Below are positions 27,053 to 36,650 of a stretch of DNA of 64,000 nt, piece by piece. Location of the stretch: the NCBI RefSeq assembly GCF_006440775.1, contig NZ_VFTZ01000012.1:1-64000 (forward strand), given 5' to 3'. Every line of letters begins with the position of its first letter. Within the stretch, counting starts at the first letter, position 1. The DNA comes from Mesorhizobium sp. B2-7-2. GTDB taxonomy: Bacteria; Pseudomonadota; Alphaproteobacteria; Rhizobiales; Rhizobiaceae. Position numbers and translations under genes: made by a program. The notes under the pieces are model-generated. The model was not told the origin of the DNA. It worked only from the letters and a program-made list of their open reading frames with translations, and ran no database searches.

Positions 27053-28317
27053 TGCCGCGGTCGCGCGTCTGGCATCCCTTCACCCAGCACGCGATCGAGC
27101 CGCCCATGCTGTCCGTCGTCCGCACCGACGGAGCTTGGCTGGAGACGAATGACGGAAGGCGTATCCTCGACGCAATCTCCTCCTGGTGGGTGGTCACTCA
27201 CGGGCACCGCCAGCCACGGATCATGGAAGCGATCCGGATTGCGACCGAGATGCTTGACCAGGTGATCTTCGCCGGCCTCACCCATGAGCCGGCAGAGCAA
27301 TTGGCGTCGGCGCTGATCGAAATGGTGCCGCCAGGCCTCGACTGGGTCTTTTATTCCGACAGCGGCTCCACGAGCGTTGAAGTCGCACTGAAGATGGCGC
27401 TCGGCTATTTCCGCAACACAGGCGCGCCGCGCTCGCGCATCGTCGCCATGGAACACAGCTATCATGGCGACACGATCGGCACGATGAGCGTCGGCGCCCG
27501 GGGCGTGTTCAATGCCGCCTACGAACCGCTGTTGTTCGAGGTCGACACCATTCCTTTTCCGGCCGCGGGGCGGGAGCAGGAAACGCTGGATCGTTTCGAG
27601 ACCCTGTCTCTTGACCGCCGCGCCGCCGCGCTGATCATCGAGCCGCTCGTGCTTGGCGCCGGCGGCATGCTGATGTATCCGGCCTGGGTGCTGGCGGAAT
27701 TGAAGCGGATCGCTGAAGCGTCCGGCACGCTCTTGATCGCCGACGAAGTGATGACCGGCTGGGGGCGCACCGGAACCATGTTCGCCTGCGAGCAGGCATC
27801 GATCTCACCGGACATATTGTGCACCTCGAAGGGCTTGACTGGCGGCGCCGTCCCGCTGGCAGCCACGCTCGCCAGCGATGCCATCTTCGAGGCCCACTAC
27901 TGCGTGGACCGAAAGAAGACCTTTTTCCACTCAAGTTCCTACACCGCCAATCCGATCGCCTGCGCGGCCGCGCTTGCCAATGTCGAGGTCTGGCGGTGCG
28001 AGCCGGTCGCCAAGCGGATTGCGGCCTTAAGTGCGAGACAGGCCGATGGCCTGCAACGCTTCCAAAACAATCCCTTCTTCGCCGAGGGCCGAGCAAACGG
28101 CACGATCCTAGCCCTCGATCTGCGCACCGGCTCGGCCGGATATCTGGCGGAGATCGGGCCGAAACTGCGCGCTTTTTTCCTCGAACGTGGCATGCTGGTG
28201 CGCCCGCTCGGAAATGTCCTCTATCTTTTGCCGCCCTATTGCATCACCGGCGACGAACTGGACGGGCTCTATGACGCCATAGAGGAGGCCGGCGAACGCT
28301 TCGGTTCGCGATCATGA
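27049..28317 (+). CDS. bioA: Adenosylmethionine-8-amino-7-oxononanoate aminotransferase
   Basis: 422 residues. PLP aminotransferase making 7,8-diaminopelargonate from KAPA with SAM as amino donor. Seen: [82 protein letters not shown] and the PLP Lys in [10 protein letters not shown]. The family hallmark SWW is present. It overlaps bioD and bioZ. Confidence 0.96.
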   Translation: MMPRSRVWHPFTQHAIEPPMLSVVRTDGAWLETNDGRRILDAISSWWVVTHGHRQPRIMEAIRIATEMLDQVIFAGLTHEPAEQLASALIEMVPPGLDWVFYSDSGSTSVEVALKMALGYFRNTGAPRSRIVAMEHSYHGDTIGTMSVGARGVFNAAYEPLLFEVDTIPFPAAGREQETLDRFETLSLDRRAAALIIEPLVLGAGGMLMYPAWVLAELKRIAEASGTLLIADEVMTGWGRTGTMFACEQASISPDILCTSKGLTGGAVPLAATLASDAIFEAHYCVDRKKTFFHSSSYTANPIACAAALANVEVWRCEPVAKRIAALSARQADGLQRFQNNPFFAEGRANGTILALDLRTGSAGYLAEIGPKLRAFFLERGMLVRPLGNVLYLLPPYCITGDELDGLYDAIEEAGERFGSRS

Positions 28318-29297
28318 TCCGGTCGTCGCGCATCGTCGGTTTCGGTCATCACGCGCCGGCGCGCAAGGTCAATAACGCGGAAATCGAAGGTCGTCTCGGG
28401 CTCGAACCCGGCTGGATCGAGCGGCGCACCGGGATACGGTCGCGCTTCTGGGCAACGGGCGAAGACACATTATCGGGCCTTGCCACGCGCGCCGGCGACA
28501 TGGCGCTGGCGAATGCCGGTGTCGACCGTGACGATATCGGCCTGCTGTTGCTGGCCACGTCCACGCCCGACCATCTCCTGCCACCGAGCGCGCCGCTGGT
28601 GGCCCACCGGCTCGGGCTCGACCGCGCCGGTGCGATTGACCTGACGGGTGCCTGCGCCGGCTTCATCTATGCCTTGATGTTGGCGGATGGGTTCACCCGC
28701 CTCCATGGCAAAGCGAGCCTGGTGATTGCCGCCAATATCCTCAGCCGCCGCATCAATCCGGCCGAGCGCGCAAGCGCGGTGTTGTTTGCGGATGCCGCCG
28801 GCGCGGTGGTGGTTGCCCCGTGCAAAGAGCCGGACGGAGGCATTCTCGGCGCGGCGATGGCCTCGGACGGCTCGCGCTACGGGCTGATTCAGATTCCCGC
28901 CGGCGGCAGCAACACGCCGTTTCATGGCGAGCTGGACCTCGAGCAAACCCGTATGACCATCAGTGACGGGCGTGAAGTGTTCGCCAGGGCTGTAGAGATG
29001 ATGACTGACTGCTCGAGAGGTGCGCTCACGGCCGCCCGAATGCCGCCGCAACACATCGATCGTTTCGTGCCGCACCAGGCCAATGCCCGGATCTTCGATG
29101 CGGTCGGCAGGAATCTGGGCATAGCGGATGAAGCAATTGTCAAGACGATTGCCGATTACGGCAACTCTTCGGCCGCGACGATCCCACTCTCGCTCTCGCT
29201 TTCGCATCGGGCGCAGCCGTTTCGGCCAGGCGAAAAGATTCTTCTTGCCGCGGCCGGTGCCGGTCTCAGCGGAGGCGCACTCGTCATAGGAATTTAG
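28314..29297 (+). CDS. bioZ: BioZ, ketoacyl-ACP synthase III-like enzyme of pimelate supply
   Basis: 327 residues, FabH-like. The catalytic triad is in [15 protein letters not shown] (Cys), [14 protein letters not shown] (His) and [14 protein letters not shown] (Asn). BioZ enzymes of rhizobia and Agrobacterium condense glutaryl-CoA with malonyl-ACP to begin the pimeloyl chain, replacing BioC/BioH. Its place as last gene of bioBFDAZ, overlapping bioA, supports this over a housekeeping FabH. Confidence 0.92.
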   Translation: MIRSSRIVGFGHHAPARKVNNAEIEGRLGLEPGWIERRTGIRSRFWATGEDTLSGLATRAGDMALANAGVDRDDIGLLLLATSTPDHLLPPSAPLVAHRLGLDRAGAIDLTGACAGFIYALMLADGFTRLHGKASLVIAANILSRRINPAERASAVLFADAAGAVVVAPCKEPDGGILGAAMASDGSRYGLIQIPAGGSNTPFHGELDLEQTRMTISDGREVFARAVEMMTDCSRGALTAARMPPQHIDRFVPHQANARIFDAVGRNLGIADEAIVKTIADYGNSSAATIPLSLSLSHRAQPFRPGEKILLAAAGAGLSGGALVIGI

Positions 29298-29631
29298 CCG
29301 TACGCGGTCATGCACAGGATCCGTCACCGATGACACGAACGAACGGGCGCACGAAAAAATGGTCGCCGACAAGCTTCATGGGCGCTGGCGTGGTCAGGCC
29401 AGAGCGATCAAAGTTGCAGATGATTCTGTCGATCAGCACGATCGGCAATGCTGTCTTTCGAAGGTTGTCGGCGCCAGCATGGGAGAGCGGAGCCAACAGA
29501 GTTCATCACCCCTCCTCACCTCGACGAAGTCGTCCTGGTCGATAAGTCCGGCCCTTCTGGTCCATAGATCAATATTGTAGCGGCAGCACCGGCAGCCGAG
29601 AATTGAACAAGCGGCCCCTCGAAGGCATCAA
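29298..29631. other. Gap after bioZ, possible gene remnant
   Basis: A 62-codon minus frame (29308-29496) reads KTALPIVLIDRIICNFDRSG and MKLVGDHFFVRPFVRVIGDG. It looks protein-like but I do not recognise it. No terminator was found after bioZ. Confidence 0.3.
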
Positions 29632-31284
29632 ATGATCATGCAGTCCGAAAACAATACCCATCTGCCTGCCTCAGCAACGCTCGCTCCCTTTCGAAACCCG
29701 GTGTTTCGCTCGATCTGGACCGCCACACAAATATCCAGCCTCGGTTGGCTCGTGCAAACGGTGGCCATCAGCTGGCTGATGGCCACGATTTCCGCTTCGG
29801 ACCTGATGGTTGCGCTGGTGCAGGCTGCATCCACCTTGCCGGTGTTCCTCCTCTCAATCGTTGCCGGAGCCATTGCCGACAACTTCAGCCGCCGATGGGT
29901 GATGTTTGCGGGGCACTGCCTGATAGCATTGGCTTCAACGACGCTGATGATATCCGTGGGTCTGGGATTTGCCGGTCCATGGCTAATTCTTGCATTGGGT
30001 TTCCTGGCTGGCTGCGGCTTTGCCTTGAATGATCCGGCCTGGCACGCATCTGTTGGCGATATCCTTCACAAAAGGGACATCCCGGCCGCGGTCACCCTCA
30101 TGTCCGTAGGATACAACATTGTACGCAGCGTTGGTCCGGCTTTGGGGGGCGTGGTCCTGGCATTTCTTGGACCGCTTGCCGCTTTCGCCTTGGCAGCGCT
30201 GAGTGATCTGGCGCCGCTAACCGCGATATGGCGCACACGATGGAAGGTTCGCACTTCCCCTCTCCCTCGTGAACGCATGACGATGGCAATTCATGACGGA
30301 GTGCGCTTCACTGTGATGTCCCTGGAGATCAGGGCAGCGATTGCCCGTGCAACCCTTTTCGGCCTGGCAAGCATCTCCATCCTTGCATTGCTGCCTCTAT
30401 TTGTCCGGGACCAGCTGAAGAGCGGCCCGATCATCTACGGCATCTTGCTGGCCGGCTTCGGGATGGGTGCTTTCATTGCGGGCATGAGCAATAGCTTTCT
30501 AAGGCGGATGACGTCTCAAAACAGGCTGGTGTCCTTCGCCTCTGTCGCTTGTGCGGCATGTTGCCTTTCGCTTGCACTCACATCATCGGTCCCCGTGGCG
30601 GTCGTTTCGCTGGCACTCGGCGGCGCGGGTTGGCTCATCACCTGGACTGGGATCGACGTGTCGGTGCAACTGGCAAGCCCCAGATGGGTGGTCGGCCGGA
30701 CACTGTCGATCTACTACGCCTTGAGCGCAGGCGGGATGGCGGCTGGCAGCTGGATCTGGGGTACTGTCGCACAGAACTACTCCTTAGGCTGGGCTTTGGA
30801 GGGCGCCGCCGGCGCTCTGTTGCTGGTTGCGGCTGCGGGAATGCTGTTACCGGTCGGTCCATGGGAGGAAACGGATCAGGAAAGTTCGGATTTTCGCCCG
30901 CCGGAGCTGGCACTCGACTTGAAGCCCAGAAGTGGACCCATAGTGGTCAAGGTGGAGTATCGGATACCCGAAGAGAACATCGAGACCTTTCTGGGCTACA
31001 TGCGCGCCAGGCGGCATGTTCAGAGCCGTGCCGGTGCGCGAAACTGGACACTGCAGCGAAATCTTCAAACGCCTTCGATTTGGACAGAGACATTCCGCAC
31101 GCCGACCTGGATGGACTTTCTTCGCCTGAATCATCGGCTCACGGCAGCGGATAAGGAAATCGGTGACCATCTCCTGTCACTGCACGATGGGGAGGATCCT
31201 CCTCACACAGTGCTTTCCATTGAACGCACGACTGAGGCCGCGCGTACCCGTTCCCCAACACTCTTTTCTCGCCCTCCGAGGTGA
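29632..31284 (+). CDS. MFS transporter (MFS_3/enterobactin-exporter-like) with C-terminal soluble domain
   Basis: 550 residues; GAAGG precedes the ATG. The first about 410 residues contain roughly twelve membrane helices, starting FRNPVFRSIWTATQISSLGW and with the conserved loop GAIADNFSRRWVM (motif A-like) between helices 2 and 3. After helix 12 a cytoplasmic tail of about 125 residues (VVKVEYRIPEENIETFLGYM, WTLQRNLQTPSIWTETFRTP) follows, as in MFS_3 proteins. The substrate is unknown; position after bioZ does not prove a vitamin role. Confidence 0.85.
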   Translation: MIMQSENNTHLPASATLAPFRNPVFRSIWTATQISSLGWLVQTVAISWLMATISASDLMVALVQAASTLPVFLLSIVAGAIADNFSRRWVMFAGHCLIALASTTLMISVGLGFAGPWLILALGFLAGCGFALNDPAWHASVGDILHKRDIPAAVTLMSVGYNIVRSVGPALGGVVLAFLGPLAAFALAALSDLAPLTAIWRTRWKVRTSPLPRERMTMAIHDGVRFTVMSLEIRAAIARATLFGLASISILALLPLFVRDQLKSGPIIYGILLAGFGMGAFIAGMSNSFLRRMTSQNRLVSFASVACAACCLSLALTSSVPVAVVSLALGGAGWLITWTGIDVSVQLASPRWVVGRTLSIYYALSAGGMAAGSWIWGTVAQNYSLGWALEGAAGALLLVAAAGMLLPVGPWEETDQESSDFRPPELALDLKPRSGPIVVKVEYRIPEENIETFLGYMRARRHVQSRAGARNWTLQRNLQTPSIWTETFRTPTWMDFLRLNHRLTAADKEIGDHLLSLHDGEDPPHTVLSIERTTEAARTRSPTLFSRPPR

Positions 31285-31455
31285 CGTGACCACGCGTCGA
31301 GCATTGGGGTCTGGCCTTTGGCGCTTCTGGCGGACCGAGAGACCTACTTTGCTGCAAAAGCTCCGAATTCCGCGCGGCCAACCAGAAGCTCGGCATACAG
31401 CAGTTCGCGTGTGAAACAGCATTGGCCACACGATCCCAGGCCCGAAACCCAGCAG

Positions 31456-34400
31456 TCATTCCCAGTCCAGTCGCTCGGAACTCTGATCGTGGCGATGTGC
31501 TTGAGCCTCATAATTGTCCGCTAGCGTGTCGAGAGCCTTGGCCGTATGCGGATGGTCGAAAGAGATCGCATTCGACCATCCGCGGTATTTAGCGGCTTCC
31601 TTCCGTTCCAGCTCCCCACCGTCGCGCGGCGATCGCATTGTTACGCCACGTCGGTTCATCTTACCGGTCAAAAAGCCATTGATCATTGGTTTGCTGCGGA
31701 AAAGATCGATTGCGTCGCGGACCGCTTCGGCCGGCCAGTTGCCGTCTGCTCCAAAAGGAGAGGCAGCCAAAACGTTGCCAATGCGACTGTCGGCGATATC
31801 TTCTCGGCCGGCGGTCTTAGCGAGCGATCGAGCTTCCTTGATCCACCCCTCAAGAGCAACGTTATCGATCGTCCCATCATCTTTTGTACCGGGAAGCCGA
31901 TCCCATTCCTCAAGAAGTCGGTAGGCCTGGGTGGCGATGGCGCGTGCTCGCTCGGGATCCTGCGGCTCAACGTCGACGACACCGCTTTCCTCGCTCGCCT
32001 TGAATACCGCGCTGAGTATTTGGACAAAGAAGGATGGCTGCTCCGACAGCGCCTTCATAAGCACCTTGGGCGGACGGCGCGAGCGAGTCAAAATCGGTAG
32101 ATAGGCCCACTCGACCTTGACCAATGCATTGCTGTCGACGTCATCACGTTTGTCAAGCACCTGGAGGATTTCGGCGACGTAGTGCTGGAACATCGTCGCT
32201 TCGTTCCTGTCGCCCTCGCTCTCGAACGGCTGTCGGACGGCCTCAAGTAGCACCTCGATGAGAAGATCTGAGAGCAGATCAGTTCGGCTGTCGCGTGCCG
32301 CGAGCGGCAGAGCGTGACGCGCGCGACCAACGGAGATGAGTTTGCGGATCGCGAAACCGACCTCGTCACGGTCGTCGCTCATCCAGAACACCGGCGTCTG
32401 ACGCCAATACGTTTCTTCGATTTCAGCGCCAGCGCTGGTAGCCTGGTCCCAAGTCCAACGCCGCCCAGGAAGCGCGCGCAGGATCGTAAGCAATGCGGTG
32501 TCGCCCCAAGAGCGACTGGTTGCCTTAGCGATCAACTCAGCTGCCCATGGCTCCTTTCGCTCTGCAAAGGCAGAGACGATCAGGCCGTGGGCAAGAGCAC
32601 GCTCATGCGCATCTTCGCTTCGAATTGCCGACTCCAACAGCGCTTCGAGATCGGGTTCGGAGAGACCGCCAGCAAAGAGCGCCTTGCCGATGTATCCCGC
32701 TGTGCCAACCTTGCGGGAGAGCGCGAGGATGGCTGGAATGCCGTCTTTGGAGAACAGGGCGTGTGCGGCATCTTTCCTCGCTAGATCGACCTCACGCTCA
32801 TTCGTCTTCCAACCTTCGGCCGAAGGCCGTGGCAAGCCCGCATCTTGTTCAAAGAGCCATGCCACGCGCTCTATTGGATCAGCGGGTGCGAAGCGCTCGT
32901 AAATCGCCTCAAGTCGGTCGAGCACTTGACTCGGCATGGACCATTCGGCGTCTGGAAATTGCCGATGGTGATGGAGGACACGGCGCATGGCGGCCCATAT
33001 TGCTGCGCGGTCAATCTGCTTAGTAATCCTCGGCTCAGCCGCCTCCAGTGTAGAGAACCCACCTTCCGTGTCCGGTGAAAGGTCAGCGAATCGGTCGAGC
33101 AGCGCGGTCCACCTGGCGGCATCGAGGCCGACGTCGACGAGCACACGCTCCGTGATCGCCACAGCTCCGCGCCCGATGGTGGCCCATGTAGCCACCTCGA
33201 CTTCATCGACGGTAAAATCACGCCACAGCGGCATCGGCGACGGGATGGAGGTGTCGTGCCCCTGCGGTAGCAGGCTCAACATGAGTTTCCAGGCGGCGTC
33301 TCGCTCGTGCTTGCGAATGAGGTCGAGCGCCCGAAGCCGCAGGTCGAGCGTCGCATAGGTTTGGGGCAGCCAGAGAAGATGAATCGCGCGGAGACTGTTG
33401 GCCGGTCGGTTCGCGTATTGCCCGGGCGGGTTGTCGATGGCGTCCAGCCGAGCCAGGACATGGGTCACTTTCGGCATGAGCTCTGGCGACCAGGCCAGGG
33501 ACTCGAGCGCCCACAAAAGATCCGACAAATGCTCTGCCCCAAAGACACCTTCCCCGTCTCTGCCGAATAGGGCGCGGATTGGCGGGTCGTTCAGATCAAG
33601 GCTATCCTCGATGGCCCGAAGAAAGGCGCTCGGTGAGGCCTCGGCCAACAATCGGAAGTCTCGAGATAGGGACCACCATCTCTGTTTGGTGGCATTCGCC
33701 AGCAGCTTCGCGACAATATGATCAGCACGGCGTGCGGCGTCCGGTATCGTCTTAATCTCCTCGCCCCACAGAGCAAGCAGGATCAGTACTTGTCCGATCC
33801 CATGGCGCAACATTCCCGAATAGTCGCGCTGGACGCCGCGAACACTCGCCATCCAGCGCTCGTCTGGGTCCATCTCGAACCGCGGATCTACGGAGCCGAG
33901 GACAGCATGGGCTGCAGCCTCGAAGCGCTTGATGTCGACCCCTGTCAAATGCCGCGCAAGCAGGAACCATGCATCTTGCGGCGAAGCGATACGCCAGGTC
34001 GAGCCGATCTTTTGCAGTGGGCTGTCAAATCTTCCGACGTAAGGCATCAGATCGCGGGCGATTGCGTCATATGGTTCGTCAGCGAGCTCTGCAAGGCGTG
34101 CCTTATCCGCCTCTGCGTCCTCATCCCAGCCGCCCGCGAGAAGTGCTGCCAACAATGCTTGAGGCGGCCTAACCTCCGCCCACTGTGGCCGTCGCCCCGG
34201 CGCGCTGGGAATAAGGCGACGCAGGACAGCCAAATTGCGTGCGCTGTCGCGCGCGTATGCCTCGGCACGAGGTTGCGCAATGCCAGCGGCAACCAGAGCG
34301 CTAGCGATCCCCTCGCGCGACGGTCGCGGTAGGGCACGGACGTCACCTCGGGAGATCGGCCGCTCGTCATAGGCTTGCAGGACATAGTGGCCGCGTCCCG

Positions 34401-35520
34401 CCAGCGCGTGCGCGATGCCGGGGTCTGGTTCAGTCATGACGACAATCAGAGGACCTGGCGCGTTTGCCAATGCTCGCGCCGCCGCAGCGGTCGTCGCCAC
34501 CAGGCATCGGGCCTTGTAAGCGGCCTTCACTTCGTCCGGGAGCATCGCAAGTGTTGCGTAAAAGAACGACACGACCTCATCTGTGGTCGTAGCTTGGAGC
34601 GAGAAAACGGATGGCTTGCTGCGAAGCCAGCGGAGAAGGTCAGCTGCTTCCTCGTCACGATCACTTAGGACCAACTCCTCGGTCAGGGGCCACTTCGCAG
34701 CGAGCGACCACTCTTCCCAGACTTCCTCGAGCTCTCGAGTGTCCTCCGGTCGCTTCCCCAGGCGAACCGCCAACCACAGCCCAACCACCGGTGTTTGTTC
34801 GATCCAGTGGACAAGGTCGTCGGCGTCATAAACACGAACGTTTGCCCAAGGCCCTTCCGCCTCTCGGGCCTTTGCCCATTTATCCTTGCCGGGCCAGTGG
34901 CGGGGAGTGACGAACACAAAGCTAGCATTGGCTGGATCGAACGGCGCCGGCTCGTCGGTTCGCTTCCGGTAATCCTCGGTCACCTTTCTTTCGATGTCGC
35001 GACGCTGGCTTCCGATCTCCCAACCAGCCTCACCTTTCGGCACGTAAGAGTTTCCTGTGTCCGTGTAGGTCTGTCCGTCCCAGCCCGGATGCTGGACCCC
35101 TTCGTCAGCTGGAAAGCGGAGGTGAACTGCGGTGCCGGCGGTAGCGCGTATCAGATGTGAAACAAGGGTTGGCATGCTCAGCACGCCTTCTGTTCGGTTT
35201 GCCCAGACCGAAAGATCTTCCGCATCCACCCAGCGGATAGGTGCGCCTGCTCGCTCGGACGGGGTGATATTCGGGATAGCTGGTCCGATTACCGCACCCG
35301 TCGGCAGGAAACGGATGCCGGCATTTTCGAGCGCCGTACGAATTGCTTGGGCATTGTTGGCGACGGGGATACGTTGACCCCGCTCGAAATCCGCAACGGT
35401 AGAGGTCGCCACGCCGGCTTGCTTGGCCAAGTCGTGCTGGGACCACGCCAAAAGAGCCCGGGCGGCCCGGACGTGCTTTGGGGTAAGATCAAGCGGGGAA
35501 ACCTGTTGCGCCATGGTCAT
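31456..35520 (-). CDS. XRE-headed giant protein with a nuclease-like N-terminal domain (putative defence protein)
   Basis: 1354 residues (or 1352 from the second ATG at 35514). Residues about 12-70 are an XRE helix-turn-helix (LTPKHVRAARALLAWSQHDL, AKQAGVATSTVADFERGQRI). Residues about 95-260 form a conserved block: HPGWDGQTY, VPKGEAGWEIGSQRRDIERK, EDYRKRT, ASFVFVTPRHWPGKDKWAKA, VRVYDADDLVHWIEQTP. Asp, Glu and Lys placed as D...E...K suggest a restriction-endonuclease-like fold. The remaining ~1000 residues are alpha-helical, and no Walker A motif was seen. The gene diverges from abiEi across 83 bp with two palindromes. I know of no named family; the defence role is inferred from neighbours and architecture. 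Confidence 0.7.
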   Translation of the reverse strand: MTMAQQVSPLDLTPKHVRAARALLAWSQHDLAKQAGVATSTVADFERGQRIPVANNAQAIRTALENAGIRFLPTGAVIGPAIPNITPSERAGAPIRWVDAEDLSVWANRTEGVLSMPTLVSHLIRATAGTAVHLRFPADEGVQHPGWDGQTYTDTGNSYVPKGEAGWEIGSQRRDIERKVTEDYRKRTDEPAPFDPANASFVFVTPRHWPGKDKWAKAREAEGPWANVRVYDADDLVHWIEQTPVVGLWLAVRLGKRPEDTRELEEVWEEWSLAAKWPLTEELVLSDRDEEAADLLRWLRSKPSVFSLQATTTDEVVSFFYATLAMLPDEVKAAYKARCLVATTAAAARALANAPGPLIVVMTEPDPGIAHALAGRGHYVLQAYDERPISRGDVRALPRPSREGIASALVAAGIAQPRAEAYARDSARNLAVLRRLIPSAPGRRPQWAEVRPPQALLAALLAGGWDEDAEADKARLAELADEPYDAIARDLMPYVGRFDSPLQKIGSTWRIASPQDAWFLLARHLTGVDIKRFEAAAHAVLGSVDPRFEMDPDERWMASVRGVQRDYSGMLRHGIGQVLILLALWGEEIKTIPDAARRADHIVAKLLANATKQRWWSLSRDFRLLAEASPSAFLRAIEDSLDLNDPPIRALFGRDGEGVFGAEHLSDLLWALESLAWSPELMPKVTHVLARLDAIDNPPGQYANRPANSLRAIHLLWLPQTYATLDLRLRALDLIRKHERDAAWKLMLSLLPQGHDTSIPSPMPLWRDFTVDEVEVATWATIGRGAVAITERVLVDVGLDAARWTALLDRFADLSPDTEGGFSTLEAAEPRITKQIDRAAIWAAMRRVLHHHRQFPDAEWSMPSQVLDRLEAIYERFAPADPIERVAWLFEQDAGLPRPSAEGWKTNEREVDLARKDAAHALFSKDGIPAILALSRKVGTAGYIGKALFAGGLSEPDLEALLESAIRSEDAHERALAHGLIVSAFAERKEPWAAELIAKATSRSWGDTALLTILRALPGRRWTWDQATSAGAEIEETYWRQTPVFWMSDDRDEVGFAIRKLISVGRARHALPLAARDSRTDLLSDLLIEVLLEAVRQPFESEGDRNEATMFQHYVAEILQVLDKRDDVDSNALVKVEWAYLPILTRSRRPPKVLMKALSEQPSFFVQILSAVFKASEESGVVDVEPQDPERARAIATQAYRLLEEWDRLPGTKDDGTIDNVALEGWIKEARSLAKTAGREDIADSRIGNVLAASPFGADGNWPAEAVRDAIDLFRSKPMINGFLTGKMNRRGVTMRSPRDGGELERKEAAKYRGWSNAISFDHPHTAKALDTLADNYEAQAHRHDQSSERLDWE

Positions 35521-35534
35521 ATGAAATATATGAC
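35516..35534. promoter_or_regulatory. Palindromic operator at the XRE gene start
   Basis: GTCATAT-GAAAT-ATATGAC is a perfect 7-bp inverted repeat that covers the first start codon (35518-35520). An XRE protein binding here would repress its own gene. Confidence 0.55.
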
Positions 35535-35536
35535 AT

Positions 35537-35556
35537 CAGTTGAGTTTTCCCAACTG
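35537..35556. promoter_or_regulatory. Second inverted repeat in the XRE/abiEi divergent region
   Basis: CAGTTG-N8-CAACTG, two bases after the first palindrome. Just downstream the partial direct repeats GTCGACAA and GCCGACAA (about 35566-35594) precede abiEi and could be its autoregulatory sites. Confidence 0.45.
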
Positions 35557-35603
35557 TTCTTTTCTGTCGACAAATCTAAATTTTTGCCGACAATAGATAA
35601 CAA

Positions 35604-36218
35604 ATGCCTCGAAATCGTATGACCCACCGTGAGACCGCCCTGAATCTCGTTCGAGATCGCGGCATCGTGCGTGCGCGCGACTTTACGGCGGCCGGCATCC
35701 CGCTGGTCTATCTCAGGCGCCTTACCGAGGCCGGTGATATCGTACGTCTCAGGCGCGGTCTATACCAGCATCCCGAGCGAATGGGCGAAGACACCGATCA
35801 TGATCTGGCAGAAGCGGCACGTATTGTGCCGAACGGCGTGGTCAGCCTCATCAGCGCGCTTCGTCACCACGGTTTGACGACCCAGCTTCCGCACGCGGTG
35901 TGGATGACGATACCACACAAGGCAAGGACGCCGCACACTCCAGGCCTGCGTCTGGAGATTGTTCGGGCGACCTGCGAAGTCCTGGCATCCGGAGTCGAGT
36001 TCATCCGCGTCGAAGGCGTCGATGTAGCGATCTATGGCGTCGCAAAAACGGTTGCCGATTGCTTCAAGCATCGCCGTCATGTTGGCGAAGACGTCGCAGT
36101 CGAGGCGCTCCGCGACGCTCTGCAACAACGAAAGACCATAGCGAGTGAGCTGATGAAGTACGCGGTCATTGATCGAGTGACCGCCCGGATCGAGCCCTAT
36201 ATCAAGGCCGTACAATGA
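35604..36218 (+). CDS. abiEi: AbiEi-type antitoxin/transcriptional regulator
   Basis: 204 residues. N-terminal winged helix (NRMTHRETALNLVRDRGIVR, DFTAAGIPLVYLRRLTEAGD, IVRLRRGLYQHPE) and a C-terminal domain with VVSLISALRHHGLTTQLPHA and IYGVAKTVADCFKHRRHVGE. This is the AbiEi layout, the antitoxin of type IV toxin-antitoxin/abortive infection AbiE systems. AbiEi proteins repress their own promoter. Its stop overlaps the abiEii start (ATGATG). Confidence 0.85.
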   Translation: MPRNRMTHRETALNLVRDRGIVRARDFTAAGIPLVYLRRLTEAGDIVRLRRGLYQHPERMGEDTDHDLAEAARIVPNGVVSLISALRHHGLTTQLPHAVWMTIPHKARTPHTPGLRLEIVRATCEVLASGVEFIRVEGVDVAIYGVAKTVADCFKHRRHVGEDVAVEALRDALQQRKTIASELMKYAVIDRVTARIEPYIKAVQ

Positions 36219-36650
36219 TGGCTAAGGTTCTCAAGAATCCTGCCGCCTCAATAAGAGACCGCCTTCTTCAGCACTCTAGGCAACAGGGTGACGACTATCA
36301 GCGCATCCTGACGCGGTATGCGATCGAACGCTTGCTTTTCCGCCTCAGTATGACCGAAGCGTCCGAGCGCTATGTACTCAAGGGCGCAATGCTGTTCGTG
36401 ACCTGGCCCGAATACGTCTTCAGGCCAACCGGCGATCTTGACCTGCTCGGCCAAGGCGACCCTGACCCCGGCGCCATTCACGACCTCTTCACCCGGATTT
36501 GCCAGGTCGAAGCTCCCGACGAAGGCATCGTCTTCGATGCGGCCTCCCTGACAGTCGATCCCGTGCGCGAAGGAAAATACCAAGGCGTTCGCCTGAACCT
36601 GAAGGGTTGGCCGAACAGCCTTCAACAGCGGCGCCAAGTTGACTTCCGCC
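36215..36650 (+). pseudogene. abiEii: AbiEii nucleotidyltransferase toxin, C-terminally truncated
   Basis: Starts MMAKVLKNPAASIRDRLLQH. The nucleotidyltransferase core motif is present: RYVLKGAMLFVTWPEYVFRP then TGDLDLLG (KGG...R.T.DIDL type). It reads RLNLKGWPNSLQQRRQVDF and then breaks near 36645, where the sequence becomes the middle of a porin gene; the frame runs on to 36736 without meaning. About 140 of a usual ~290 residues remain, so the toxin is very probably inactive and the antitoxin an orphan. Confidence 0.75.

Noticed and set aside
28470..29372. 300-codon minus-strand frame opposite bioZ
   Set aside because: Shadow of the intact bioZ gene in high-GC DNA.
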